Assembly (NCBI GenBank): GCA_016210495.1
Contig: JACQUC010000129.1
Location: forward strand, 1-64,000
Length of the DNA: 64,000 nucleotides
Direction: 5' to 3'
Source of the DNA: Chloroflexota bacterium
GTDB lineage: Bacteria > Chloroflexota > FW602-bin22 > JACPRP01
Shown here: piece after piece, positions 40,907 to 49,571 of the stretch
Position numbering within the stretch: position 1 is the first letter of the stretch
Layout of the letters: each line of letters starts with the position of its first letter
Made by a program: the position numbers and the translations under genes
The notes under the pieces: model-generated
What the model was told of the DNA's origin: nothing
Seen by the model: only the letters and a program-made list of their open reading frames with translations
The model's database searches: none

Positions 40907-42694
40907 ATGATGCGCAGAATAGGAACGGCTTTTCTTGCAATTGTGATCTTGATGGGAGTGGCCCTTGGCTACACCTACCGCGAGTCCGCGAAAGACGCGC
41001 TCGTCGACCTTATTGGCGTCGAGGCGCGCGACCAGCTCGTCGGCATCTACCTGGGACTGACAAGCCGAACACCCAACACGGCGGACCTGGCTCCAATGGA
41101 TAACACGGGTTTGAATCCCTTCGGGGTGAACGTGTTTCTGGAACAGGAAGTGGAGGAGATCCAGATCAGGCGCACGCTGCAGATGATCAAGGACGCCGGG
41201 TTCGGATGGATCAAGCAGCAGGTGCTGTGGGACGAGATCGAGATTCCGGAGAAGGGCGAGTACTACGATGAGAAGAACGATGTGGATGACACGTGGGCGA
41301 AGTGGGATCGCATTGTAAACCTGGCCGACGAATATGGCTTGCGGATCATTGCCAGACTGGATGGCACGCCGCAATGGGCCCGTCCGGGAAATCCCAAACT
41401 GGAAACGCCTCCCGACGATTTCGCGGACTACGGCGATTTCGTCTACGCCTTTGTCGGCAGATACCGGGGCAAGGTCAAGCACTATCAAATCTGGAACGAG
41501 CCGAACCGTTCTTTCGAGTGGGGCAACAGGCCGGTGAGCGCGCCAGAGTACGTGCGGCTGTTGCAGATCGCCTACATCAGGGCCAAGCAGGCCGATCCCG
41601 ACGCCGTGATCCTCAGCGCGGCATTGGCGCCCACCATCGAGGTTAGCGAACGCGCTGTCAACGACGTTATCTTCTTGCAGCAAATGTACGATGCTGGCGC
41701 CAAGAACTACTTCGACGTGATGAGCACTAATCCCTACGGCCTGCGTTCAGGGCCGTACGACCGTCGACTCGACGAAGAAAAGGACGTAAATTTCTCGCGT
41801 TCCATGCTGATTCGAGAAGTAATGGTGCGCAATGGGGACGAGAACAAGCCCATCTGGGCCTCCGAAATGGGCTGGAATGCCCTGCCACTCGATTTCCCCG
41901 AGGAACCTCTTTTCGGAAGGGTGACGCCACAGGAGCAGGCGCGCTACACGGTGCAGGGCTTCCGGAGGATTCTCGAGGAATGGCCCTGGATGGGCGTCGT
42001 GAATCTGTGGCACTTCCGGCGCGTGCATGCCGTGAACCAGAACGAGCAGATGTACTACTTCAGTCTGGTGGACCGAAACTTCAATCCCTACCCAGTATAC
42101 GAGGCGGTGAGAAGTCTGGCCACTTCATCGCCGGTGGCCTACCGGGGCTTCCACCAGGAAGACCACTGGGCCGTCAAATATGGCGGAGCCTGGGAGGTGC
42201 GCAGCGATCCCAACGCCGCTTTGGGCGAGTACAGGCGCTCGCGCACGTCAGGAGATGCTCTGAGCTTCACGTTCAAAGGTACGGAGCTCGAGCTGGTTGT
42301 GCGCCTCCAGGAGACATCCGGGCGCTTTTTGGTTACCGTCGATGGATCCCCGGCGAACAAGCTGCCGCGGGACGACCGGGGAAGGGCATACCTGGATCTG
42401 CAATCTTTTGACGACGAGTGGCAAAGCATCGTTCCGGTGGCTGGCGGTCTGAGCAACGGCCTGCACGAGGCCGTACTGATGACCGCACCCGGTGACTATA
42501 CGAGCGGCGGTGATCTCGTTTGGGACTTCGATGGCTTCGTCGTCGACGTTCAGCCGCCGATTGTCAATCTGCTTCTGGCGCCTGTACTGTCGACTTTGCT
42601 CGGCATTGCCGTTGGCTGGACCGGCGGCCATCTGGTCGGGCGAAGAGCTCGAACCACAGCCGGAAAGGACCGCGCGCGTGGCAAAACAAGATGA
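40907..42694 (+). CDS. GH39-like glycoside hydrolase, membrane-anchored
   Basis: 595 residues. N-terminal membrane segment (GTAFLAIVILMGVALGYTY), a TIM-barrel of ~400 residues with the acid/base in YQIWNEPNRSFEWGN and the probable nucleophile in IWASEMGWNALP, a beta-sandwich-like part and a C-terminal helix (LLLAPVLSTLLGIAVGW). This is the PslG/GH39-like clan GH-A type that trims or releases exopolysaccharide. Its place among the glycosyltransferases suggests it acts on the polymer made here. The last 17 nt overlap the next gene. Confidence 0.85.
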   Translation: MMRRIGTAFLAIVILMGVALGYTYRESAKDALVDLIGVEARDQLVGIYLGLTSRTPNTADLAPMDNTGLNPFGVNVFLEQEVEEIQIRRTLQMIKDAGFGWIKQQVLWDEIEIPEKGEYYDEKNDVDDTWAKWDRIVNLADEYGLRIIARLDGTPQWARPGNPKLETPPDDFADYGDFVYAFVGRYRGKVKHYQIWNEPNRSFEWGNRPVSAPEYVRLLQIAYIRAKQADPDAVILSAALAPTIEVSERAVNDVIFLQQMYDAGAKNYFDVMSTNPYGLRSGPYDRRLDEEKDVNFSRSMLIREVMVRNGDENKPIWASEMGWNALPLDFPEEPLFGRVTPQEQARYTVQGFRRILEEWPWMGVVNLWHFRRVHAVNQNEQMYYFSLVDRNFNPYPVYEAVRSLATSSPVAYRGFHQEDHWAVKYGGAWEVRSDPNAALGEYRRSRTSGDALSFTFKGTELELVVRLQETSGRFLVTVDGSPANKLPRDDRGRAYLDLQSFDDEWQSIVPVAGGLSNGLHEAVLMTAPGDYTSGGDLVWDFDGFVVDVQPPIVNLLLAPVLSTLLGIAVGWTGGHLVGRRARTTAGKDRARGKTR

Positions 42695-45191
42695 TCTGCA
42701 GAGGTCAGGCAGGCCTTCGGTCCTGGTGCTGGCGCTGCTCACCGCCATAGTGCTCCTCGCCTTCGCCCTCCGAGCGTATCGCATCGACGGACAAAGCTTC
42801 TGGTACGACGAGGGCATCAGCGCTACCCTGGCACCCAGAAGCCTCGCCACCATCACCCTGAGCGCGGCGGCCGACATCCATCCGCCGCTGTACTACTACC
42901 TGCTTCATTTCTGGTCTTCGCTGGTGGGCACAGGTGAGCTGGCCCTGCGCTGGCTCTCGCTCATCTTCGGCGTTCTGCTCGTCGTCCTGGTCTTCAAAAT
43001 AGGAACCGTTGCGTGTAGGGACGTTGCATGCAACGTCCCTACACACAACCGGCCCGCTAGCGCACCGGCCCTCATAGCCTGCTTTTTCGCCGCAACCTCG
43101 CCTCTTCTGATCTACTACTCCCAGGAAGCCCGTATGTACATTCAAACCGCCTTTCTGGGCGCCCTGTCGACCTACCTGTTTCTCCGTATCCTGAGACCGC
43201 TCAGGGTGCCAAGCGTCGCAACGTCTCAGCCCAGAGTCGTCGGCCACTGGATCGCCTATGCCGTCGTCACCATCGCCTTCCTGTACTCGCACTATTTCGC
43301 CTTCAGCCTCCTCCTCGCCCAGAACCTGTACTTCCTGGCATTGTGGGGGCCTCTGGCATTCGCGCGAGCGCGTCGTAGCACCCCTGGCCCCCTGTCCCTT
43401 GCCCCTTGCCCCTGGCTCCCCATCCAGGCCCTTATCCTGCTCTCTTTCCTTCCTTGGCTGCTGATGACGTACGCAGGCGCCAGCGGCTGGCCCAGCATCA
43501 GCGAGCCCTTCGACTTGCCGACGCTGCTGCGGCGGGTGTTCCTTGTTTTTAGCTTCGGGTTGTCCTGGGATGCCTCGGCCACTCCCAATCGTGAGCTGGT
43601 TTTTCTGCTGTCACTGGGTGGGCTGGTTTTGTACGCGCTCGTCGTCGGACGCGCGAGCCTGGGAAGGATACTGTGGCCGGTCCTGTATCTGCTTGTGCCC
43701 GTGCTGGTCATGTACGCGCTTTCGCTCCGTCGACCTATGTATAATCCAAAATTCCTCCTCCTTGCCGCGCCGGGCTACTATCTGCTGCTGGGCATCGGAC
43801 TAATCGGTTTCGCCGAAGCTGCGTCGAGGGTGGTGCGCCGCCCGGCGTTCGCTCGCGGCATCCTGCCTGCCACCATCATCGCGGCGTTCCTGTTTGGCGC
43901 GACATACGGCACCTGGAGCTCCACGTATGCTTACTACCACGATGCAAAGTATGCCAGGGACGATTATCGCGGCCTCGCCGCCTACGTCGAGTCGTTGGCC
44001 GAGCCCGGCGATGCTATCGTTCTCAACGCACCCGGACAGGTAGAGGTTTTCGAGTACTACTACAAGGGAGACCTGCCGAGATTTCCCCTGCCGCAAGAGC
44101 GGCCGATCGACGAGGGCAACGCCGAGAGACAGCTCAGGACACTGGCCGAAAGCTACAGTCGCCTGTGGCTTGTCCTTTGGGCAGTACCCGAAAGCGATCC
44201 GCGAGGCTTCATCGAAGGCTGGCTCGTCGAAAACGCTTTCAAAGCGGATAGCCGGTGGTTTGGGAACATCCGGCTCGTGCTCTTCTCCCTGCCAACCTCG
44301 ACGGATGCCGATTACCGGCAAACCAACGTGAATTTCGGTAACAAAGCGCGACTCACGGGCTATCGCATCGGCAAGGAATCCTTGCGACCGGGCGACGTGG
44401 TCGACCTGGTCCTCTACTGGCAGGCAATCGGCCCGATCTCGGAGCGCTACACGGTATTTGTCCACGTCATCGACCAGCACGAATACCTGTGGGGCCAGCG
44501 CGACGGCGAGCCTGGCGGAGGAGCAAAGATCACGAGCATCTGGAAGCCCGGCGAGACCGTAGAGGACAGGCACGGCGTACCAGTGCTGTTAGGCACACCG
44601 CCGGGCGACTACAAGCTCGAGCTAGGCCTGTACGACGCCGGCGACGGGCGCCGCCTGCCGATACTGGACGAGGGCGGTACAGTTGTGGGAGATCGATTCC
44701 TTTTCGGAACGTTGCGGGTTTCGAAACCGGGCGCGCCTCCCGGTCTCCGCTCACTAATGATGCAGCATCAGGTCTCGTCCGGGTTCGGTAAGGACGTGCT
44801 CCTCTTGGGTTACGACTTCCATAAACTCGGTTTTGGCCGTGACAACGTCGAGATCCGGCCGGGGGACATCGCTTTACTCACGCTCTACTGGCAGGCGGCT
44901 GCGGGAAAGCCAGCCGACTACGACATTTCATTGGCCGTCCTGGACAAGGCCGGCCGCACGGTGCTAGGGCGAGACATTGGCCCGGCAGAAGGCGCGTACC
45001 GAACTGATAAGTGGGAGTCGGACGAGATAGTTCGTGACCAACACAAGCTTCTACTGCGCGATCTGAGCCCAGGCGAGTACGTGCTGACCCTGGGATTGAC
45101 CGACGCCGCCACCGGCCAGCCAGTCCCGGCCGCCGAGCGGATCGGCAACATCCCAGGTAGAATCGAGCTAACAAAGTTCGCCGTCAGGTAA
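42678..45191 (+). CDS. GT39-family membrane protein with palindrome insertion and two C-terminal repeat domains
   Basis: 837 residues from a GTG with GGAAAGGA upstream; the frame continues into the previous gene but is not needed. GT39 motifs: QSFWYDEGISATLAPRS, AADIHPPLYYYLLHFWS, ATSPLLIYYSQEARMYIQTA. About eleven helices, then two copies of the ~100-residue domain (LYWQAIGPISERYTVFVHVI; LYWQAAAGKPADYDISLAVL). A 32-bp perfect palindrome in the coding region adds CRDVACNVPT-like residues in the loop near residue 120, and a C-rich stretch near 43385 adds TPGPLSLAPCPWLP. Frame is intact. Sugar specificity unknown. Confidence 0.85.
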   Translation: MAKQDDLQRSGRPSVLVLALLTAIVLLAFALRAYRIDGQSFWYDEGISATLAPRSLATITLSAAADIHPPLYYYLLHFWSSLVGTGELALRWLSLIFGVLLVVLVFKIGTVACRDVACNVPTHNRPASAPALIACFFAATSPLLIYYSQEARMYIQTAFLGALSTYLFLRILRPLRVPSVATSQPRVVGHWIAYAVVTIAFLYSHYFAFSLLLAQNLYFLALWGPLAFARARRSTPGPLSLAPCPWLPIQALILLSFLPWLLMTYAGASGWPSISEPFDLPTLLRRVFLVFSFGLSWDASATPNRELVFLLSLGGLVLYALVVGRASLGRILWPVLYLLVPVLVMYALSLRRPMYNPKFLLLAAPGYYLLLGIGLIGFAEAASRVVRRPAFARGILPATIIAAFLFGATYGTWSSTYAYYHDAKYARDDYRGLAAYVESLAEPGDAIVLNAPGQVEVFEYYYKGDLPRFPLPQERPIDEGNAERQLRTLAESYSRLWLVLWAVPESDPRGFIEGWLVENAFKADSRWFGNIRLVLFSLPTSTDADYRQTNVNFGNKARLTGYRIGKESLRPGDVVDLVLYWQAIGPISERYTVFVHVIDQHEYLWGQRDGEPGGGAKITSIWKPGETVEDRHGVPVLLGTPPGDYKLELGLYDAGDGRRLPILDEGGTVVGDRFLFGTLRVSKPGAPPGLRSLMMQHQVSSGFGKDVLLLGYDFHKLGFGRDNVEIRPGDIALLTLYWQAAAGKPADYDISLAVLDKAGRTVLGRDIGPAEGAYRTDKWESDEIVRDQHKLLLRDLSPGEYVLTLGLTDAATGQPVPAAERIGNIPGRIELTKFAVR
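43013..43044. repeat. 32-bp perfect palindrome inside a coding region
   Basis: Half-site GTGTAGGGACGTTGCA followed by its exact reverse complement. With the added flank the insertion keeps the frame of the GT39-like protein. The ends match the GTAGGG palindrome family. Confidence 0.92.
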
Positions 45192-45215
45192 GACGACCAG
45201 CGATCGTCCTGTCTC

Positions 45216-45263
45216 CTCTCCCTTTCAGGGAGAGGGTTAGGGTGAGGGTCGTTCCCTAGGCAG
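45216..45263. repeat. Dispersed element with GGGAGAGGGTTAGGG core, copy 2
   Basis: CTCTCCCTttcAGGGAGAG hairpin followed by GGTTAGGGTGAGGGTCGTTC and CCTAGG; same order as at 37015. The hairpin could end transcription of the preceding GT39-like gene. Confidence 0.75.
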
Positions 45264-45290
45264 CGATGATGGAAACCAAAGCCCAAGTAC

Positions 45291-46253
45291 ATGAAAGTAT
45301 CAGTCATAACCACCGTAAAAAACGAAAGAGACACGATTCACTCGTTGCTGCAATCGCTGCTGGCTCAGACCAGGCCGGCCGACGAGATCGTCATCGTGGA
45401 CGGGGGATCAACCGACGGAACGGCCGATATCGTCCGAGAGTTCGTTCGACAGGGTGCGCCCATCAAGCTCATCGTCAGCGCGGGGAGCAACATCGCGCAA
45501 GGCCGCAACATCGCCATTCGGGCAGCCGAGGGCGACATCATCGTCTCGACCGATGCGGGCGTGCGGCTGGCCCGGAACTGGCTGGAGAATCTCCTGGCGG
45601 GTTTCGAAGCGTCGGCCGGGGGCGAAGACGTCGACGTCGTCGCCGGTTTCTTCGTGCCCGATCCCCAGACCGCGTTCGAGACGTCGATGGGAGCGACTGT
45701 GCTGCCCGCCGTGCGAGACGTCAAGCCGCAGAACTTCCTACCCTCCAGCCGCTCTATAGCTTTTTCCAAGAAGGCCTGGGCCGCCGTGGGCGGGTATCCG
45801 GAGTGGCTGGACTATTGCGAGGATGTCGTCTTCGATCTGATGCTACGAGACGCCGGCTTCCGTTTTGCCTTCGCGCCGGATGCGGTTGCCTACTTTAGGC
45901 CCCGGCGCGACCTTCTGGAGTTTTTCAAGCAATACTACATGTATGCGCGCGGTGATGGCAAGGCCAATCTCTGGCCTCGGCGCCACCTCATCCGATATCT
46001 CACCTACACCGGTGCGCCTATTGCTTTGGTCGCGGGTTTTTGGTATAAACTGATTTGGCTACTGGTCGCCTTTGCGGCGGGTCTCTATCTGTGGGGACCC
46101 TATCGCAGACTCTGGCATTGCAGCAAGCTCCACCACCCTGGCGACCGGTTGAGGGCTCTATTATGGGTTCCGGTCATCCGGCTGACGGGAGATGTTGCCA
46201 AGATGATTGGCTATCCCGCCGGGGTTTGGTGGAGGCTAAGGAACAGAGGGTGA
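45291..46253 (+). CDS. Family 2 glycosyltransferase
   Basis: 320 residues, KVSVITTVKNERDTIHSLLQ, EIVIVDGGSTDGTADIV, NIAQGRNIAIRAAEGDIIVS and TDAGVRLARNW (DxD-like), plus GGYPEWLDYCEDVVFDLMLRDAG, typical of processive-type or wall GT2 enzymes. Two C-terminal hydrophobic helices (APIALVAGFWYKLIWLLVAF). Start ATG; an overlapping shadow frame exists. Two nt before the next GT2 gene. Confidence 0.9.
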   Translation: MKVSVITTVKNERDTIHSLLQSLLAQTRPADEIVIVDGGSTDGTADIVREFVRQGAPIKLIVSAGSNIAQGRNIAIRAAEGDIIVSTDAGVRLARNWLENLLAGFEASAGGEDVDVVAGFFVPDPQTAFETSMGATVLPAVRDVKPQNFLPSSRSIAFSKKAWAAVGGYPEWLDYCEDVVFDLMLRDAGFRFAFAPDAVAYFRPRRDLLEFFKQYYMYARGDGKANLWPRRHLIRYLTYTGAPIALVAGFWYKLIWLLVAFAAGLYLWGPYRRLWHCSKLHHPGDRLRALLWVPVIRLTGDVAKMIGYPAGVWWRLRNRG

Positions 46254-46254
46254 A

Positions 46255-47187
46255 ATGCCCGATCTGTCGATCGTAATTGTCAGCTTCAACGTCCGCGATC
46301 TACTGAAATCTTGTCTCGAATCCGTTTTCAACAGCCGAGGAGATATCACCCTTGAAGTGTTGGTGGTAGACAACTCGTCCACTGACGGTAGCGCTCTTAT
46401 GGTACGAGAGTTGTTCCCCCAGGTGAGGCTCCTCGAAAGCGCCGTCAACGGTGGCTACGCTTTCGGCAACAACATCGCCCTGCGTGAGATACTGCGCTAT
46501 CCGGAATCGGAGCAGCCAAAATACGTACTGCTGCTCAATCCTGACACTACTCTGCCCCCCAGTGCCCTAACGGACATGGCGGCGTTTATGGAGAGCCATC
46601 AGGAGGCGGGCGCTGCCGGCCCCCGTCTCATCCGGCCCGACGGTCGCCTCGATCTCGCCTGTCGGCGAAGCTTCCCCAGCCCCGAGGTCTCGTTTTATCG
46701 ATTGCTGGGCCTGAGCAAGCTGTTTCCCAAGAGTCGGCTTCTGGCGCGGTATAACCTCACTTACCTCGACCCCCGCGATGTCGTGGAGGTCGACTCGGTC
46801 GTAGGCGCCTTTATGATGGTGAGAAGGGACGTGCTTGCCAGGGTTGGCCTGCTCGATGAGAGCTTCTTCATGTACGGGGAGGACCTGGACTGGGCGTATC
46901 GCATCAAGGAATGCGGCTGGAAAGTGCTGTACAACGGGCGAGTAGAAGTGGTCCATCACAAGGGGGAGAGCAGCAAGCAGAAAAGCAATAGGTCGACGGT
47001 CGAGTTTTATCGCGCGATGCTTGTCTTCTACCGCAAACATTACGCGCGTACCACGGCGTTCCCTATGAGCTGCCTCATCGTGGGCGCAATATACTGCCGC
47101 GCTGCGCTGGCTCTGGCCGGCAACAACCTCCGCTTGTGGTTTGCTAAGCCCGCCATCGCGGGGGCAAGGAGGATCGACCGGGCGTGA
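46255..47187 (+). CDS. Family 2 glycosyltransferase (rhamnosyltransferase-like)
   Basis: 310 residues: LSIVIVSFNVRDLLKSCLES, LVVDNSSTDGSALM, GGYAFGNNIALREIL, LLLNPDTTLPPSALT, SVVGAFMMVRRDVLARVGL, MYGEDLDWAYRIKECGWKVL and the HHKGESS motif, the same subfamily as the gene at 25956. GTG of the next gene overlaps its stop (GTGA). Confidence 0.9.
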   Translation: MPDLSIVIVSFNVRDLLKSCLESVFNSRGDITLEVLVVDNSSTDGSALMVRELFPQVRLLESAVNGGYAFGNNIALREILRYPESEQPKYVLLLNPDTTLPPSALTDMAAFMESHQEAGAAGPRLIRPDGRLDLACRRSFPSPEVSFYRLLGLSKLFPKSRLLARYNLTYLDPRDVVEVDSVVGAFMMVRRDVLARVGLLDESFFMYGEDLDWAYRIKECGWKVLYNGRVEVVHHKGESSKQKSNRSTVEFYRAMLVFYRKHYARTTAFPMSCLIVGAIYCRAALALAGNNLRLWFAKPAIAGARRIDRA

Positions 47188-48584
47188 GGAAGTCGGCCAA
47201 CGTGTACTTTGTGATCGCCCTGATACTTAGCGATGCCTTCGTGACGGCCTTTTCATACCTGGCGAGCTACGAGCTCCGGTTTCGCTCGAACCTGTTCTCT
47301 GTCCAGGAATTGCACCCGCAGTCGGTCTACCTGGGCCCTATGATTCTACAGATGTTCGTCGGCCCCATCGTCCTGTCGCTGCAAGGGCTCTACAGGCCCA
47401 GGAGAGCCGCGTCGGGCATCGACGAGTTCTACAGCATCTTCAGCGGCGTTTCGGTGGCCACGGTGATGGTGATGGCGGCCAGCGCCGTCGCCTCCCGCGA
47501 CTTCGGCTATTCGCGATTGATGCTTGCATTGGTGTGGCTGCTGTCGATCGTGTTCGTGACGCTGGGCCGTGCGCTTCTCAGCCGCATTCAATCCGTACTT
47601 CGGGCGCAAGGCCTGGGCATAGACAGAGTGCTGATAATTGGCACTGGCGATATCGCCGGACTCGTCCTGAACAAGATCAGGAACTCGCCTGGGCTCGGTT
47701 ACCGTGCCATCGGGTTCGTGACCGAGGAGCCAGGTCTGGCGAGTGTCCACGGCCTGCGTGTGCTCGGGTGCATGAAGGACGTCGACGGGCTAATTCGTGA
47801 GCACCGGGTAACCGAGGTCATCGTCGCCTTGCCGACTCTGTCCCATCGGCAGCTCCTGGAGATCGTCTCTCATTGCCAGCGACATCACGTCAGCATCAAG
47901 TGCTTTCCGGACCTCTTCCAGATTATGGCCTCCGAGGTCAACATAGACGACCTGGACGGCATGCCGCTCGTCACGATACGCGACGTCGCCTTGAAAGGCT
48001 GGAATCTGGTGGTCAAGCGCTTGATGGACCTTGTCATCAGCGCTGCAACCCTCGTCGCGCTCTCTCCCTTCCTGTTGCTCGTCGCCTTGTTAGTCAAAGT
48101 CACGTCCCCCGGTGGGCCTGTATTCTATGTACAGGAGCGCGTGGGCCTGGATGGCAAGCCATTTCCGACCATAAAGTTCAGGACCATGAAGCCACATGCC
48201 GAGCAGGAAACAGGCCCAGTCTGGGCCACCGAGGGAGACCCGCGAACGACGTGGCTAGGCAGGGTTCTGCGTCGCTATTCCATCGACGAGATGCCACAGT
48301 TCATTAACGTGCTGGCCGGCGAGATGAGCCTGGTCGGGCCACGCCCGGAGCGACCCTACTTTGTCGAGCAGTTTAAGCAGACGGTACCCCGCTATTTCGA
48401 CCGCCATAACGAGAAGGCCGGCATAACCGGCTGGGCGCAGGTAAATGGGCTGCGCGGCAACACCTCCATCGAGCAGCGCACCGCGTACGACTTGTGGTAC
48501 GTCGAGAACTGGACACTTTGGCTGGATTTTAAGATCCTTATCCGCACGCTTTTTGTCATCTTCCGCGACAAGAACGCTTACTGA
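47184..48584 (+). CDS. Polyprenyl-phosphate sugar-1-phosphate transferase (WcaJ-like)
   Basis: 466 residues: four N-terminal helices, a CoA-binding-like Rossmann domain (VLIIGTGDIAGLVLNKI), one reentrant helix, and the catalytic PglC-like domain: KRLMDLVISAATLVALSPFL, GPVFYVQERVGLDGKPF, KFRTMKPHAE, SIDEMPQFINVLAGEMSLVG, PRPERPYF and KAGITGWAQVNGLRGNTS. It starts glycan assembly by moving a sugar phosphate from UDP-sugar to undecaprenyl phosphate. Last gene of the exopolysaccharide cluster, overlapping pth by one base. Confidence 0.95.
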   Translation: MRKSANVYFVIALILSDAFVTAFSYLASYELRFRSNLFSVQELHPQSVYLGPMILQMFVGPIVLSLQGLYRPRRAASGIDEFYSIFSGVSVATVMVMAASAVASRDFGYSRLMLALVWLLSIVFVTLGRALLSRIQSVLRAQGLGIDRVLIIGTGDIAGLVLNKIRNSPGLGYRAIGFVTEEPGLASVHGLRVLGCMKDVDGLIREHRVTEVIVALPTLSHRQLLEIVSHCQRHHVSIKCFPDLFQIMASEVNIDDLDGMPLVTIRDVALKGWNLVVKRLMDLVISAATLVALSPFLLLVALLVKVTSPGGPVFYVQERVGLDGKPFPTIKFRTMKPHAEQETGPVWATEGDPRTTWLGRVLRRYSIDEMPQFINVLAGEMSLVGPRPERPYFVEQFKQTVPRYFDRHNEKAGITGWAQVNGLRGNTSIEQRTAYDLWYVENWTLWLDFKILIRTLFVIFRDKNAY

Positions 48585-49147
48585 TGGCCTCGAAGCTCAT
48601 CGCCGGTCTCGGCAACCCCGGCAGCCAGTACGCTCGCACCCGCCACAACCTGGGCTTCCTGTGCATCGACACCTTTGCCGAGCGCCACGGGCTCAAATTC
48701 ACCAAGAAGCGGGCTCGGGCGCTCGTCGCCGAGGGCACGCTGGACCAGGCCAAGCTCATTCTGGCCAAGCCCCAAACGTACATGAACCTAAGCGGAGAAT
48801 CGGTCAAAGGATTGCTATCGTGGTACAGGCTGGGCCCACCAGACCTTCTAGTCGTCTACGACGATCTGGACCTGCCGCTGGGCAAGATTCGCATCCGTGA
48901 AAAAGGCAGTGCCGGTGGCCACAAAGGCATTCAGTCCCTGACTAACTGGCTGAAAACCGATGATTTTGCCCGCATTCGAGTCGGCATAGGCCGCCCGACC
49001 GTGGGCGACGAGATCGATTACGTATTGACCGGGTTTCGGCAGGAGGAGTGGCCCATCATCGATGAGACCCGCCGTCGTGTTACCGAAGCCGTCGAGGCCA
49101 TCATCAAAGAAGGTATCGTGGCGGCGATGAACGTGTACAATAGGTAG
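48584..49147 (+). CDS. pth: Peptidyl-tRNA hydrolase
   Basis: 187 residues, normal length. LIAGLGNPGSQYARTRHNLGF contains the catalytic asparagine and histidine; KPQTYMNLSGESV, LVVYDDLDLPLGKIRIREKG and GSAGGHKGIQSL with FARIRVGIGRP complete the family. It frees tRNA from peptidyl-tRNA. Its start overlaps the previous stop. In many bacteria pth is followed closely by mfd; here a block of TA genes lies between them. Confidence 0.97.
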   Translation: MASKLIAGLGNPGSQYARTRHNLGFLCIDTFAERHGLKFTKKRARALVAEGTLDQAKLILAKPQTYMNLSGESVKGLLSWYRLGPPDLLVVYDDLDLPLGKIRIREKGSAGGHKGIQSLTNWLKTDDFARIRVGIGRPTVGDEIDYVLTGFRQEEWPIIDETRRRVTEAVEAIIKEGIVAAMNVYNR

Positions 49148-49238
49148 GATAAGATACGCCGCCGATCTGACGCACCTCGTCACAAATTGGACAAATCGAG
49201 ACACTTATGATAAGATCAGGATGATTGGAGGTGCTAAT

Positions 49239-49571
49239 ATGTCGCAGCCCGAGCCTGTCCAAGAATTGCTTTCGTTGAAACAGGTGGAGCAGCGATACGG
49301 CGTCAAACGCAGCACGCTTTACCGCTACATACAAAAGGGTGATATCTCGACCTACCGCCGCGCGATGGATAAGCGAGTATACGTTCGCAAGAAGGATATC
49401 GAGGAACTTCGACGCTTTCGAGCGGCCGAGCGCCAGGGCAAACTGACGCTCGCTGCCGTCGAGCGCGCTCGCGCCTTCCAACTTCGTGTCTTCGGCGAGC
49501 GTCGGCTCACCACTTCTTCTGCCGACTTGGTCGAGGAAACTAGACGCGAGCGCACTGAAGAGCTACCGTGA
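49239..49571 (+). CDS. HTH DNA-binding protein, antitoxin of PIN pair
   Basis: 110 residues; ATG preceded by GGAGGTGCTAAT. An excisionase/MerR-type winged helix (LSLKQVEQRYGVKRSTLYRY, IQKGDISTYRRAMDKRVYVR, KKDIEEL) is followed by a charged helical tail which probably wraps the toxin. Its stop overlaps the start of the PIN gene (GTGA). Likely represses the pair. Confidence 0.8.
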   Translation: MSQPEPVQELLSLKQVEQRYGVKRSTLYRYIQKGDISTYRRAMDKRVYVRKKDIEELRRFRAAERQGKLTLAAVERARAFQLRVFGERRLTTSSADLVEETRRERTEELP

